Virus record (IMG/VR): IMGVR_UViG_3300005613_000130
Coordinates: 1-42,988 of that record
Source: a virus
Length of the DNA stretch: 42,988 nucleotides
Direction: 5' to 3' (one strand)
Shown piece by piece: positions 1 through 8,242 of the stretch (position 1 is its first letter; each line of letters starts with the position of its first letter). The translations under genes and the position numbers were made by a program. Under the pieces are notes generated by a model that worked only from the letters and a program-made list of their open reading frames with translations, ran no database searches and was not told the origin of the DNA.

Positions 1-1
1 T

Positions 2-112
2 GTTAATGATACTAGAATAGGTATTTATTCTGTTGGTGATACACTTTCTGTTAGGGCTGATATGAGTTTAGATGGGCAGATGGTTTCGAGATGGTGGATT
101 GAGATACCTTAA
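2..112 (+). CDS. C-terminal end of an unidentified upstream gene (partial)
   Basis: An open frame enters the window at base 2 and stops with TAA at 110-112. It gives 36 residues ending in SRWWIEIP. A rho-independent terminator follows 25 bases later, so this is the last gene of the preceding late transcript. The fragment is too short to assign; its place just before the neck genes would suit a head or fibre protein, but that is inference. Confidence 0.55.
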   Translation, partial: VNDTRIGIYSVGDTLSVRADMSLDGQMVSRWWIEIP

Positions 113-136
113 TTGAAAATATAAAATATATCTTTA

Positions 137-166
137 AAACGCCCTTAATATAGGGCGTTTTTTTTT
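137..166 (+). terminator. Rho-independent terminator
   Basis: An 8-bp perfect stem (AAACGCCC / GGGCGTTT) with an 8-base AT loop is followed by a run of T. It separates the upstream gene from the neck/tail operon, whose promoter motif begins 12 bases downstream. Confidence 0.9.
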
Positions 167-177
167 ATAAACATTTC

Positions 178-188
178 ATATTTATAAT
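178..188 (+). promoter_or_regulatory. Late promoter-like motif ATATTTATAAT
   Basis: ATATTTATAATCAAAAA lies 10 bases before the ATG of the gp13-like gene and directly after a terminator. The same motif recurs ahead of most virion genes in this window, which makes it the likely late promoter element. Confidence 0.65.
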
Positions 189-198
189 CAAAAACACA

Positions 199-1359
199 AT
201 GGCAAACATACCAATTTGGCCTGGTTCATCATCATTTTTTCCTGGAGAAACCCCATTTGGATTTTATGATAATGATTTAGATTTTCAAACTGACATAGAT
301 AAATTTGCAATATTTGCCTCTCGCAGATTAGGATATCCTCTTGTAGATATAGAACTACAAGATATAAACTTTTATGCGGCATTTGAAGAAGCTATCACCA
401 TTTATGGTAATGAACTATATGCTTATAAAGTAAGACAAGATTATTTATCTTTAGAAGGAGCATCTACAGGCTCGGCTTTAAACAATTCTTATATTGTACC
501 CAACATGGGAAACATTATAAGAATGTCCGAACAATATGGAACTGAAGCAGGGACTGGAGGAAATGTTGATTGGAAATCTGGTTCTATTGCTCTAACAGCA
601 TCTGTCCAAAGCTATGATTTGAATGCTTGGGCTATATCCCAGGGATATGAAAACAATGATATAGAAATTAAAAGAGTATTTTTTGAACCAACTCCAGCAA
701 TGGTTAAATTTTTTGATCCATATGTTGGTTCGGGACAAGGCGTAATGAATTTATTAGATTCATTTGGGTTTGGAAATTATTCACCGGCCATCAACTTTGT
801 GTTGATGCCTATTAATTATGACTTGCAAGTTATACAGCAAATCGAATTTAACGACCAAATCCGCAGATCAAATTATTCATTTGAAATTCAAAATAATAAA
901 TTAAAAATATTCCCAATCCCAACATCAACCACTTTAAGTGAAATGCCCTATCTACATTTTCAATTTATGTTGAAATCTGAAAGATTAGCAAATTCTATTA
1001 TCTCTCCAGGAGATGCTATAACAAATGTTTCAAATGTTCCATACACAAACCCAGTATATTCCCAAATCAATTCTATTGGTAGAAGCTGGATATTTGAATA
1101 TGCTTTAGCAATCTGCAAAGAAATGTTAGGGTATGTTAGAGGTAAATATCAGGTAATCCCCATCCCAGGAGATACAGTTGATTTAAATGAAGGGGATCTA
1201 ATTTCAGCAGCAACTGCAGAAAAAACAGCTTTAATTGAAAGGTTAAGATCATATTTTGATGAAACCTCTAGAGAAAAGCTTTTAGAAAGACGAAGCTTAG
1301 AAACAGACTATAGACAAAAAGAACTATCTCAAGTACCCTTCTTAATTTATATTGGATAA
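199..1359 (+). CDS. gp13: Neck protein, gp13-like (head-tail connector)
   Basis: This 386-aa protein is the first gene of the late tail block. It has the N-terminal pattern seen in far-T4 neck proteins: a TPFGFYDND start, then a segment with SRRLGYPLVDIEL and FEEAITIYGNE, in which a conserved acidic-aromatic helix precedes YG. T4 gp13 is 309 aa, so this version is longer. No signal peptide or membrane segment is visible. It is followed without a gap (TAATG, shared base) by a gp14-like gene and then a gp15-like gene, the same order as T4 13-14-15, and this order carries much of the assignment. The expected role is to seal the portal vertex after DNA packaging and to dock the tail. It could instead be a different connector protein. 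Confidence 0.6.
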   Translation: MANIPIWPGSSSFFPGETPFGFYDNDLDFQTDIDKFAIFASRRLGYPLVDIELQDINFYAAFEEAITIYGNELYAYKVRQDYLSLEGASTGSALNNSYIVPNMGNIIRMSEQYGTEAGTGGNVDWKSGSIALTASVQSYDLNAWAISQGYENNDIEIKRVFFEPTPAMVKFFDPYVGSGQGVMNLLDSFGFGNYSPAINFVLMPINYDLQVIQQIEFNDQIRRSNYSFEIQNNKLKIFPIPTSTTLSEMPYLHFQFMLKSERLANSIISPGDAITNVSNVPYTNPVYSQINSIGRSWIFEYALAICKEMLGYVRGKYQVIPIPGDTVDLNEGDLISAATAEKTALIERLRSYFDETSREKLLERRSLETDYRQKELSQVPFLIYIG

Positions 1360-1919
1360 TGGCTCTTTTTGGTGGAAGTCGAGATATTAGTCTATTTAGA
1401 CACATAAATAGAGAACTGATGGGGAACATCATTACCCAACAGTGTTCTTTTTATAAATTTAAATTAAATGAAACCAAAACCAACATATACGGGGAAGCCT
1501 CAAGTGAAAAGTATTATATGGGTCCTGTATTGTTAAATTGTTTAGTTGAAAGGCAAAATCAAGAATATCCTGAAACGGATTTAGGTGTAGATTTTGGATG
1601 GAATATTACCTTTAGATTTTTAAGAGATGATATGTTAAGCCGTCTTAAAGATTTTAATCAAAACTTCGATAAAGGTAATTTCTACGGTGCTAATTTAGTT
1701 CCTGAAGTAGGAGACATTATATTATATAATGAAGGGTATTATGAAGTTCATGGGATTACCCAAAACCAATACTTTATGGGTAAAAACCCAGATTATCCTA
1801 ATGCTCCTAACCCTATTAATCCTGGATTAGAGAATTTTGGAACTAACTTAGCTATAATTTGTGATACGCATCTTGTACCTGCAGATAAAGTTGGAATTTC
1901 TAGAGAAAGATTATTATAA
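1359..1919 (+). CDS. gp14: Neck protein, gp14-like
   Basis: This 186-aa protein starts at an ATG sharing one base with the preceding stop (TAATG), so translation is probably coupled. The C-terminal half contains EVGDIILYNEGYYEVHGI followed by an aromatic YFMG segment, a pattern typical of T4-type gp14 neck proteins. T4 gp14 is 256 aa, so this is a short form. With gp13 it would form the collar ring between the portal and the tail terminator. The identification rests on this motif and on the conserved gene order, not on overall similarity that I could measure. Confidence 0.6.
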   Translation: MALFGGSRDISLFRHINRELMGNIITQQCSFYKFKLNETKTNIYGEASSEKYYMGPVLLNCLVERQNQEYPETDLGVDFGWNITFRFLRDDMLSRLKDFNQNFDKGNFYGANLVPEVGDIILYNEGYYEVHGITQNQYFMGKNPDYPNAPNPINPGLENFGTNLAIICDTHLVPADKVGISRERLL

Positions 1920-2857
1920 TGGCTGATAGAGGAAAAAAACCCATACCGAAAACACAAAGAGAAATAAGTATTTCTCAACAGGATCCTTATGTAAATCCTG
2001 AAACAGGAGATACAAGAGGTAATCCTAATGACATTTCTACTTTCAATAGAGGTAACCAAACTTCTTTTAGAGATGATAATGTAAAACCTTTTTCCTTAGG
2101 TTTTAAAGAAATAGATGAAGCTATATTTTATTACATGGAAAATGTAATAAAACCTACTATCATACAAAATGGTGTTGTACAAAAAGTTCCTATCATTTAT
2201 GGTAGTCCTGAAAGGTGGAAACAAATCCAAAAAGACGGGTATTATAGAGATCGTAATGGGAAAATTATGATGCCCATTATTGTTTTTAAAAGGAATAGCA
2301 TTGAAAAAAATCGTACTGTTTATAATAAATTAGACGCTAATTACCCAAACAACTTTCAAGTTTTTGAAAAACGTTACAGCAAAGTTAACACATACGATAA
2401 TTTTAACATATTAAATAATCGTATTCCCACAAGACAATACTATGCTGTTATAGTACCTGATTATGTTACTATAACATATGATTTTGTTATCTCAACGTAT
2501 TATGTTGAACAATTAAATAAACTAATTGAAGCTATAAATTATGCTTCGGATTCATATTGGGGAAATCCTGAAAGATTTAAATTCAGAGCCCGTATTGATA
2601 GTTTTGCAACCCCAGTTGAAGTTGCTCAAGGGGGAGAACGCACTGTGAAAAGTACTTTCTCTTTGAAATTGTATGGATACATTGTACCAGACAACATTCA
2701 AAAAGAACTATCGGCTATTAAAAAATTCAACAATAAAAGTCAGCTTGTATTTAAAACTGAAATTGTAGATAATTTATTAGATGATATAACTCCACCCTCT
2801 TCTCGAACAGAAATACAAAATAATAATAACCCTTCAAATTTTGAAGATATAAATTAA
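1919..2857 (+). CDS. gp15: Tail terminator / sheath stabiliser, gp15-like
   Basis: This 312-aa protein is again coupled to the upstream gene by TAATG. After a hydrophilic, disordered-looking N terminus of about 50 residues it shows the gp15 pattern. VPIIYGSPERW corresponds to the VPITYAS segment of T4 gp15, a middle segment VTITYDFVISTYYVEQLNK to its MIYELSIFTRYEDDM, and FSLKLYGYIVP to its strand ending in WMYPP. T4 gp15 is 272 aa and forms the hexameric ring that ends the tail tube and sheath and joins it to the neck. The C-terminal 25 residues are Asn/Pro-rich. Position between gp14 and gp18 agrees with this role. Confidence 0.7.
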   Translation: MADRGKKPIPKTQREISISQQDPYVNPETGDTRGNPNDISTFNRGNQTSFRDDNVKPFSLGFKEIDEAIFYYMENVIKPTIIQNGVVQKVPIIYGSPERWKQIQKDGYYRDRNGKIMMPIIVFKRNSIEKNRTVYNKLDANYPNNFQVFEKRYSKVNTYDNFNILNNRIPTRQYYAVIVPDYVTITYDFVISTYYVEQLNKLIEAINYASDSYWGNPERFKFRARIDSFATPVEVAQGGERTVKSTFSLKLYGYIVPDNIQKELSAIKKFNNKSQLVFKTEIVDNLLDDITPPSSRTEIQNNNNPSNFEDIN

Positions 2858-2888
2858 GTTTTCAACAAACTCTAAAATATGTATAAGC

Positions 2889-3140
2889 ATGGATAAAAAA
2901 GTTTTAACATCTGAAGAAATTCAAAATTTAAAAGAGCTTAAACAAGGTTTTTTTGATTTAACTTCTAATTTAGGAAATATAGAAATTCAAATTATGAATT
3001 TAAATTTAAAAAAAGAACAGCTCAAATCAAATTTGATTCAACTTCAGGAACAAGAACAAGTTTTAGCTAATCAACTAGAAGAAAAGTATGGAAAAGGTTC
3101 CATTTCTTTAGAAACTGGTGAGTTTTTGCCCCTAGAATAA
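2889..3140 (+). CDS. Small coiled-coil protein, unknown function
   Basis: This 83-aa protein is almost entirely predicted helix, with heptad-like spacing of Leu/Ile between residues 10 and 65 (NLKELKQGFF, IQIMNLNLKKEQL) and a short GKGSISLETGEF tail. I do not recognise a family. It sits between the gp15-like gene and the sheath gene, where T4 has the terminase genes 16 and 17, but it lacks the helix-turn-helix look of a small terminase. The sequence ATATGTATAAG just before its ATG is a one-base variant of the late motif. Confidence 0.75.
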   Translation: MDKKVLTSEEIQNLKELKQGFFDLTSNLGNIEIQIMNLNLKKEQLKSNLIQLQEQEQVLANQLEEKYGKGSISLETGEFLPLE

Positions 3141-3159
3141 GTTTTGTAGGAAATTTTTC

Positions 3160-3170
3160 ATATTTATAAT
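3160..3170 (+). promoter_or_regulatory. Late promoter-like motif ATATTTATAAT
   Basis: ATATTTATAATAAAAAA lies 19 bases upstream of the sheath ATG. It is one of the cleanest copies of the repeated motif, in front of a gene that must be expressed strongly late in infection. Confidence 0.7.
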
Positions 3171-3189
3171 AAAAAATACATAAACAACA

Positions 3190-4917
3190 ATGGCAGAAAC
3201 ACTCATCTCCCCAGGCGTATTAGCTAGAGAAAATGATCAATCCCAAATAACAAGCGGACCTATTCAAGCAGGTGCCGCTATTGTAGGACCTACTGTAAAA
3301 GGAAAAGTAGGTATTCCTAAACTTGTTACTAGCTATTCAGAATATTTAGCAAATTTTGGAAGTACTTTTACTTTCAGTGGTTCAGAATATTCATTTTTAA
3401 CAAGTATCTCAGCTTACAACTATTTCCAAAATGGTGGTTCTAGTTTAATAGTAACAAGAGTAGCTTCAGGTTCATTTTCTCCTGCTACAGCTTCAGTTCC
3501 TACTGCTTCTACTTTTGGTGGAACTGAAACTGTAGTGTTTGAACTTGAAACCCTAAGTGATGGGGTTATTATGAACAGTACAAGTTCTGAATCCACAACT
3601 GGTGCTTTATCAAGTGGATCTGCTGATAACCTTAGATGGGAAATTGTAAGTCCAAACACTTCATCAGGTACATTTGGATTGATAATTAGAAGAGGTGATG
3701 ATACAACTAAAACTAAAAGAGTATTAGAAACATTCACTAATTTATCTTTAGATCCTAAATCATCAAATTTCATTTCTAGAATTATTGGAGATCAAACCCA
3801 AACCCTAATGGGTTCAGGTACAAGTGATGTTTATCTACAACCAACAGGTTCCTATAGAAATGCTTCTAGATTTGTAAGAGTAAGTGCAGTAAACGTTACC
3901 ACCCCAGATTATTTCGATAATGATGGAAATGCCAAAACAGCATTTACAGGTTCAATCCCAACCGCCCAAAGTGGTACATTTGGAGGAGCTACAGGTGTGG
4001 TAATGAGTGGTACCAATACTCTATATGAAAATATTGGTAATACTGCAACTCAAGGTATATCAGGTTCAGACTATACAGATGCATTTAATTTATTAGCAAA
4101 TAAAGATGAATTTAGATATAATATAATTTCAGCTCCGGGTTTAATTTATACAAATGCTAGCCATGCTACTCCTCTTAATACCCTAATTTCAAATGTTGAA
4201 AATAGAGGAGATGCTATTATACCTCTAGATTTAGAAAATTATGCTTCTTCAATTACAGCTACTGTTTCAACTGCTGCCTCATTAGATACCTCATATGCTG
4301 CTGCATATTGGCCATGGTTACAAATTACAGACCCTGACACAAGACAACTTGTATGGGTTCCTGCTTCAACTCTAATCCCAGGTGTATACGCAGCAAATGA
4401 TAATACAGCAGAACCATGGTTTGCACCTGCAGGTATTAATAGAGGTGGATTAAGACAAGTAGTACAAGCAGAACGTAAATTAACTCAAACTAACAGAGAT
4501 GATCTTTACACTGGAAAAGTAAACCCAATAGCAACATTCCCAGGTAGAGGAGTTGTAGTATTTGGTCAGAAAACTCTACAAAATCAAGCAAGTGCTTTAG
4601 ATAGAGTAAATGTTAGAAGATTGTTAATTGAACTTAAATCTTACATCTCTCAAATCGCAGATAATCTTGTATTTGAACAAAACACAAATGCAACCAGAAA
4701 TAGTTTCTTAGCACAGGTTAATCCATACCTCGCAAGTATTCAACAAAGACAAGGATTATATGCTTTTAGAGTGGTAATGGATGAAACAAATAATACAGCA
4801 GATGTTATAGATAGAAACCAATTGGTAGGTGCTATTTATATCCAACCAACTAAAACTGCTGAATTTATTTACTTAGATTTTAACATTTTACCAACAGGGG
4901 CCCTTTTCCCATCATAA
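3190..4917 (+). CDS. gp18: Tail sheath protein, gp18
   Basis: This 575-aa protein is the contractile sheath subunit that assembles as hexameric rings around the gp19 tube and contracts to drive the tube through the host envelope. The N terminus (LISPGVLARENDQS, then AAIVGPTVKG) is the classic sheath start. The C-terminal domain has GINRGGL, ERKLTQTNRDDLY, NPIATFPGRGVVVFGQKT, RVNVRRLLIELKSYI and a final KTAEFIYLDFNI, all in the usual order for phage sheaths. T4 gp18 is 659 aa; the shorter length reflects smaller variable protruding domains (residues about 90-330, Ser/Thr/Gly-rich). A strong terminator follows the stop codon. Confidence 0.95.
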   Translation: MAETLISPGVLARENDQSQITSGPIQAGAAIVGPTVKGKVGIPKLVTSYSEYLANFGSTFTFSGSEYSFLTSISAYNYFQNGGSSLIVTRVASGSFSPATASVPTASTFGGTETVVFELETLSDGVIMNSTSSESTTGALSSGSADNLRWEIVSPNTSSGTFGLIIRRGDDTTKTKRVLETFTNLSLDPKSSNFISRIIGDQTQTLMGSGTSDVYLQPTGSYRNASRFVRVSAVNVTTPDYFDNDGNAKTAFTGSIPTAQSGTFGGATGVVMSGTNTLYENIGNTATQGISGSDYTDAFNLLANKDEFRYNIISAPGLIYTNASHATPLNTLISNVENRGDAIIPLDLENYASSITATVSTAASLDTSYAAAYWPWLQITDPDTRQLVWVPASTLIPGVYAANDNTAEPWFAPAGINRGGLRQVVQAERKLTQTNRDDLYTGKVNPIATFPGRGVVVFGQKTLQNQASALDRVNVRRLLIELKSYISQIADNLVFEQNTNATRNSFLAQVNPYLASIQQRQGLYAFRVVMDETNNTADVIDRNQLVGAIYIQPTKTAEFIYLDFNILPTGALFPS

Positions 4918-4941
4918 GTAAATTGCAAATTCCTAAAAAAT

Positions 4942-4965
4942 AAAAGGTACCGAAAGGTACCTTTT
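4942..4965. terminator. Bidirectional rho-independent terminator
   Basis: A 10-bp perfect stem (AAAAGGTACC / GGTACCTTTT) around a GAAA tetraloop has a T run on the plus side and an A-rich stretch, which reads as a T run on the minus strand, on the other. It lies between the converging sheath gene and minus-strand endonuclease gene and can serve both. Confidence 0.9.
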
Positions 4966-4967
4966 TT

Positions 4968-6449
4968 TTATCCTTTGAACATCCATTTAGTGTTTCCCGA
5001 ATCCCAAACCCTTTTCCATCCGTTTGCAATCATATTTTGATATTCGGACTTATCAACATCAAAATTTTCTAATAATTTGGGAAGTTTATGTTTTTGACAA
5101 GACATTCTATTTAAAACCTTAGAATCTTTCCAATAAATGTATGAGGGTGTAGTGTTTTTACTAAATTCAAATCCCAATGTTTTATATAAATTCCCATTAA
5201 AAAATCTCCTATCTGAAAAACTAATTATTGGGAAATTATCGTTATTAAAATATTTGTTAAAATGTTTAAATAATTTAGAGGCTGCCCCCACAACATTAGT
5301 GTTTAATAAATTGCAAAACCTAACCATTTCCCATTCATTTGAATTTTTTTTAAATCTATTTTTAGAAAAGGTCATTATTGATACTAAATCTTCCCCCTCA
5401 TATAGTCCTAAATTAATTGAAGCGTGGGTATAACCCTGGATGTGGTTAGAATCAAGAAAGTTTCTAACAAGTTTAATATCTTCAATTTCTTTAATTACAC
5501 ACTTACGAGCATATTTTTTTTCTTGGTTGCTTTGTATTTTATTGCGGATTATGGATTGGATAATAGGTTTTTTATATATCCACTCAAAATCTAAAACATG
5601 AATTAACTCTATACCTTTTTCTAAACATTTTTCGGTTTTAAATAAGTGGTAATCTCTATATTTACCCATAGATTCCGAATGCCAATATACCCCATTCACT
5701 TCAATTGCTAATTTATGAGAGGGAATAAACATGTCTAACTCTAATCTGTTGGGTAATATATCTCGTCTGTTAGTGTAGATTTTATCACTCCCAATTATAC
5801 CAGAAATAAATACCAATATTTCCTCCTCAACCAAAGAATACCCATAAAAGTCAGAACACTTACATGAAGGTAAATATCCATTACTTAAAAATACCTCAGT
5901 AACCTCACCACAATTCTCACATTGAAATTTAAATTTATTTTGGTATTTATGGTTTAGTTTATTATCCATCAAATATTCTCTATCAAATAATGGTTTCATT
6001 TTACTTACTTGATAATAATTAAGAATTTTTTCCCACTTAACATCTACAAAATTCTTTCGAGGATATTTTTTATTTTTTAAAGCTTTAGATATTTTATTAG
6101 CTATTTCTTTGTTTTGGGAAGCTACTTTATTCCCATATCTATCTTGAATTGTGTTTATAGCCTTTTCTTTAATTTCTTTTGATAGAAATGGGTTAGATAC
6201 CCCATATTTTTCTGTTAAATTTTTCTTGTATGTTTCTTGAACCTGATCAGATTGGAAAGCGTTTTTAACTCCATATTTTTCTATACATGTTTTTTCTCTT
6301 TTTTCTAGCCAACTTTTATCTTTTCCCTTATATTGCTGGGCACATGGTTTAGTACAAAACTGCCTTTTTTTCAAAGATGGAATTACTTCAAATTCTTGGT
6401 TACAATTTAAACATGTTTTTTTTATTTTTGTTCCTTTAGGTCTAGCCAT
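4968..6449 (-). CDS. Free-standing homing endonuclease, Vsr-like/EDxHD type, on the opposite strand
   Basis: This 493-aa protein is the only clear minus-strand gene in the window, inserted between the sheath and tube genes. It begins with a zinc-finger-like segment (CLNCNQEF, then FCTKPCAQQY), followed by two or three repeats of the EKYGVxNxFxS type, found in phage endonucleases. Around residues 220-285 there is a nuclease core, LELDMFIPSHKLAIEVNG and YWHSE, then HLFKTEKCLEKGIELIHVLD, as in Vsr-related homing endonucleases. A CxxC pair (CENCGEV) lies just before it. The last about 180 residues look like a separate GNAT-like domain (LGLYEGEDLVSIMTFSKNR, then IISFSDRRFFNG) that often accompanies these nucleases. 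It shares the terminator at 4942-4965 with gp18 and has its own late motif upstream. It is expected to spread by cutting DNA near the sheath/tube junction of related phages. Confidence 0.8.
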   Translation of the reverse strand: MARPKGTKIKKTCLNCNQEFEVIPSLKKRQFCTKPCAQQYKGKDKSWLEKREKTCIEKYGVKNAFQSDQVQETYKKNLTEKYGVSNPFLSKEIKEKAINTIQDRYGNKVASQNKEIANKISKALKNKKYPRKNFVDVKWEKILNYYQVSKMKPLFDREYLMDNKLNHKYQNKFKFQCENCGEVTEVFLSNGYLPSCKCSDFYGYSLVEEEILVFISGIIGSDKIYTNRRDILPNRLELDMFIPSHKLAIEVNGVYWHSESMGKYRDYHLFKTEKCLEKGIELIHVLDFEWIYKKPIIQSIIRNKIQSNQEKKYARKCVIKEIEDIKLVRNFLDSNHIQGYTHASINLGLYEGEDLVSIMTFSKNRFKKNSNEWEMVRFCNLLNTNVVGAASKLFKHFNKYFNNDNFPIISFSDRRFFNGNLYKTLGFEFSKNTTPSYIYWKDSKVLNRMSCQKHKLPKLLENFDVDKSEYQNMIANGWKRVWDSGNTKWMFKG

Positions 6450-6474
6450 GTGTTTTGGGTTTAAATGATGTTAT

Positions 6475-6486
6475 GTTGATAAATAT
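6475..6486 (-). promoter_or_regulatory. Late promoter-like motif on the minus strand
   Basis: Read on the minus strand this is ATATTTATCAAC, 25 bases upstream of the ATG of the minus-strand endonuclease. It matches the first eight bases of the late motif found before virion genes. Confidence 0.5.
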
Positions 6487-6518
6487 ATGAAAAGCCTGAA
6501 AAATTCCAAAATGCTTTA

Positions 6519-6531
6519 ATATTTATTATAA
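6519..6531 (+). promoter_or_regulatory. Late promoter-like motif before the tube gene
   Basis: ATATTTATTATAAA lies 35 bases before the gp19 ATG, a variant of the ATATTTATAATAAAA motif with one extra T. Back-to-back with the minus-strand copy at 6475-6486, it makes this short spacer a divergent promoter region. Confidence 0.5.
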
Positions 6532-6566
6532 ACAAATTGCCTTAACCACAATAAAAATAACACACA

Positions 6567-7055
6567 ATGGCAGTATTAGATCCAAATGAAATATTCTTCA
6601 CGGCATTTGAACCCAAACAGCAAAACAGGTTCATTATGTACATAGATGGTTTCCCCGCATATATTGTTAAAGGGGTTTCTGCTATCACTTTAACCCAAGA
6701 TGAAGTAGTATTAAACCACATTAACATTTATAGAAAAGTAAAAGGTAAATCAAAATGGAGTGATGTAACATTTACTTTATTTGATCCTATTACTCCATCA
6801 GGAGCACAAGCTGTAATGGAATGGGTCCGTTTACACCATGAATCTGTAACAGGTAGAAATGGATACTCAGACTTTTATAAGAAAGACTTAACTTTTAATG
6901 TATTAGGTCCAGTAGGTGATATTGTTTCTGAGTGGGTTATTAAAGGTGCTTTTATTAAAGATGCAAACTTTGGTGAATATAGTTGGGATAATGAAAGCGC
7001 AGCTCAAAATATTAGTATGGCTGTTGGTATGGATTATTGTGTATTGAATTTCTAA
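6567..7055 (+). CDS. gp19: Tail tube protein, gp19
   Basis: This 162-aa protein matches the length of T4 gp19 (163 aa) and has the tube-protein pattern: RFIMYIDGFPAYIVKGV near the N terminus, then DEVVLNHINIYRKVKGKSKW, SDVTFTLFDPITPSGAQA, a VMEWVRLHH helix, and a C-terminal GAFIKDANFGEYSWDNE. Hexamers of this protein stack to form the inner tube through which DNA passes. It is the next tail gene after gp18 in T4 too; here the two are separated only by the inserted minus-strand endonuclease. A terminator follows. Confidence 0.93.
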   Translation: MAVLDPNEIFFTAFEPKQQNRFIMYIDGFPAYIVKGVSAITLTQDEVVLNHINIYRKVKGKSKWSDVTFTLFDPITPSGAQAVMEWVRLHHESVTGRNGYSDFYKKDLTFNVLGPVGDIVSEWVIKGAFIKDANFGEYSWDNESAAQNISMAVGMDYCVLNF

Positions 7056-7080
7056 AATATTTAGAAAACTTTTTAAAGGG

Positions 7081-7106
7081 AACTTGGCTTTGCCAAGTTT
7101 TCTTTT
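7081..7106 (+). terminator. Rho-independent terminator after gp19
   Basis: An 8-bp stem (AACTTGGC / GCCAAGTT) with a TTT loop is followed by TTCTTTTT. It falls inside the first codons of an open frame starting at 7037, which argues that the following gene starts later, at 7145. Confidence 0.9.
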
Positions 7107-7107
7107 T

Positions 7108-7120
7108 ATATTTATGTTAT
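7108..7120 (+). promoter_or_regulatory. Late promoter-like motif before small membrane protein
   Basis: ATATTTATGTTAT directly follows the gp19 terminator and precedes the ATG at 7145 by 24 bases. It is a looser copy of the late motif. Confidence 0.4.
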
Positions 7121-7144
7121 TGTAAACCTTTAAAATTTAAAATT

Positions 7145-7450
7145 ATGGAATTAATGTATTTTTGTTTTGGCATTCTAGCAAGTGTAGTTGTTGGTATGTT
7201 TGTAACTATTATCAATAACCAAAAAACTATTAGAAATCTAAATCATCAAATAGATTCATTATCTATTGATCTAAACAATTACATATTAGATAATGATAGA
7301 CGAGTAGATACTGATGTAGAACATCTTCACCGAACAATGGATAATTATAGAGATGAAAATTTTAAGCACACATCTGAGAAATTTGAAGCTATGAAAGGGT
7401 GGATTAAGAAAGAATTTGATACCAAACAAATTCAAAGCAATACTTATTAA
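7145..7450 (+). CDS. Small membrane-anchored coiled-coil protein, unknown function
   Basis: The start at ATG 7145 (101 aa) is chosen because the longer frame from 7037 overlaps gp19 and runs through a terminator. Residues about 3-22 form one hydrophobic membrane segment (MYFCFGILASVVVGMF). The rest is hydrophilic and helical (IRNLNHQIDSLSIDL, then a Asp/His/Lys-rich part), so it is probably N-terminally anchored with a cytoplasmic or periplasmic coiled coil. No family recognised. It sits in the tail operon, but nothing in it looks like a tail component. Confidence 0.7.
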   Translation: MELMYFCFGILASVVVGMFVTIINNQKTIRNLNHQIDSLSIDLNNYILDNDRRVDTDVEHLHRTMDNYRDENFKHTSEKFEAMKGWIKKEFDTKQIQSNTY

Positions 7451-7488
7451 AAAGTTTCTTTTTGCTATATGTATTATATGTAATAAAG

Positions 7489-7507
7489 TTATTTATAAAT
7501 AATAAAA
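7489..7507 (+). promoter_or_regulatory. Late promoter-like motif before gp26-like gene
   Basis: TTATTTATAAATAATAAAA, 6 bases upstream of the gp26-like ATG, resembles the late motif (TATTTATAA core plus AATAAAA tail). Confidence 0.4.
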
Positions 7508-7513
7508 TAGTAT

Positions 7514-8242
7514 ATGAGTGAATTTAAGTTTCCAACTGAAACAATAGAATTACCTTCAAAAGGTTTAGTTTATTCTGAAGACAATCCTTTATCAAGTGGC
7601 CGAGTAGAAATTAAATACATGACGGCCAAAGAAGAAGATATTTTAACCAACCAATCTTATATCCAAAAAGGCAATGTTTTAGATAAATTGTTAGAATCAC
7701 TTTTAGTAACTAAAATTAAAATTGATGATTTGATTGTAGGGGATAAAAATGCAATCTTAATTGCAGCTCGTATTTTAGGTTATGGTAAAGAATATGAGTT
7801 TACTTATGAAGATGAAACCCACACAGTAGATTTATCTTTATTAGATAATAGAGAATTTGATGAAAATTTACTTATAACCCGTGGTGTTAATGAATTTTCA
7901 TATACTCTTCCCCATAGTGGTATTAATATCACATATAAAATTTTAACTGGTAAAGATGAAAAAAGCATTGAAGCAGAAATAAAAGGCCTCAAGAAATTAA
8001 ATAAAGAAATATCCCCCGAATTATCTACCAGATTAAAACACATGATTACTTCAGTAGGTGGCGACACTGACATAAAAAAAATTAGAGAATTTGTAGACAA
8101 CCAATTTCTGGCTATGGATTCAAGAGCATTTCGTAACCATATAAGAGACACTCAACCTGATGTTGATATGAAAGTCATCTTAGATAGTGGAGAAGAGGTC
8201 ACTATTCCTATTGGTTTGAGCTTTTTTTGGCCTGACATTTGA
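7514..8242 (+). CDS. gp26: Baseplate hub / tail assembly chaperone, gp26-like
   Basis: This 242-aa protein has the pattern of the T4 baseplate protein gp26 family: an N-terminal IELPSKGLVY, then VEIKYMTAKEEDILTN, a helix LDKLLESLLV, ILGYGKEYEFTYEDE and HTVDLSLLD in the middle, and a C-terminal domain ending IPIGLSFFWPDI. T4 gp26 is 208 aa. In far-T4 phages this protein and gp51 lie just upstream of the tape measure gene and are thought to act as tail assembly factors. The stop at 8240-8242 follows a run of seven T (8222-8228), and the +1/-2 frame beyond it continues with gp51-like sequence, so a fraction of ribosomes may produce a gp26-gp51 fusion. Confidence 0.75.
   Translation: MSEFKFPTETIELPSKGLVYSEDNPLSSGRVEIKYMTAKEEDILTNQSYIQKGNVLDKLLESLLVTKIKIDDLIVGDKNAILIAARILGYGKEYEFTYEDETHTVDLSLLDNREFDENLLITRGVNEFSYTLPHSGINITYKILTGKDEKSIEAEIKGLKKLNKEISPELSTRLKHMITSVGGDTDIKKIREFVDNQFLAMDSRAFRNHIRDTQPDVDMKVILDSGEEVTIPIGLSFFWPDI

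Noticed and set aside
2889-3140. Small coiled-coil protein as the small terminase gp16
   Set aside because: Its position would fit, but it has no recognisable DNA-binding part and no large terminase gene follows it.
7037-7144. N-terminal extension of the small membrane protein from ATG 7037
   Set aside because: It overlaps gp19 and contains a perfect rho-independent terminator at 7081-7106; the ATG at 7145 is followed directly by a membrane segment.
7472-7488. Extra promoter copies such as ATATGTATTATATG near 7474
   Set aside because: In such AT-rich DNA partial matches are frequent; only copies with the TATTTAT or TATGTAT core and correct distance to a start codon were listed.
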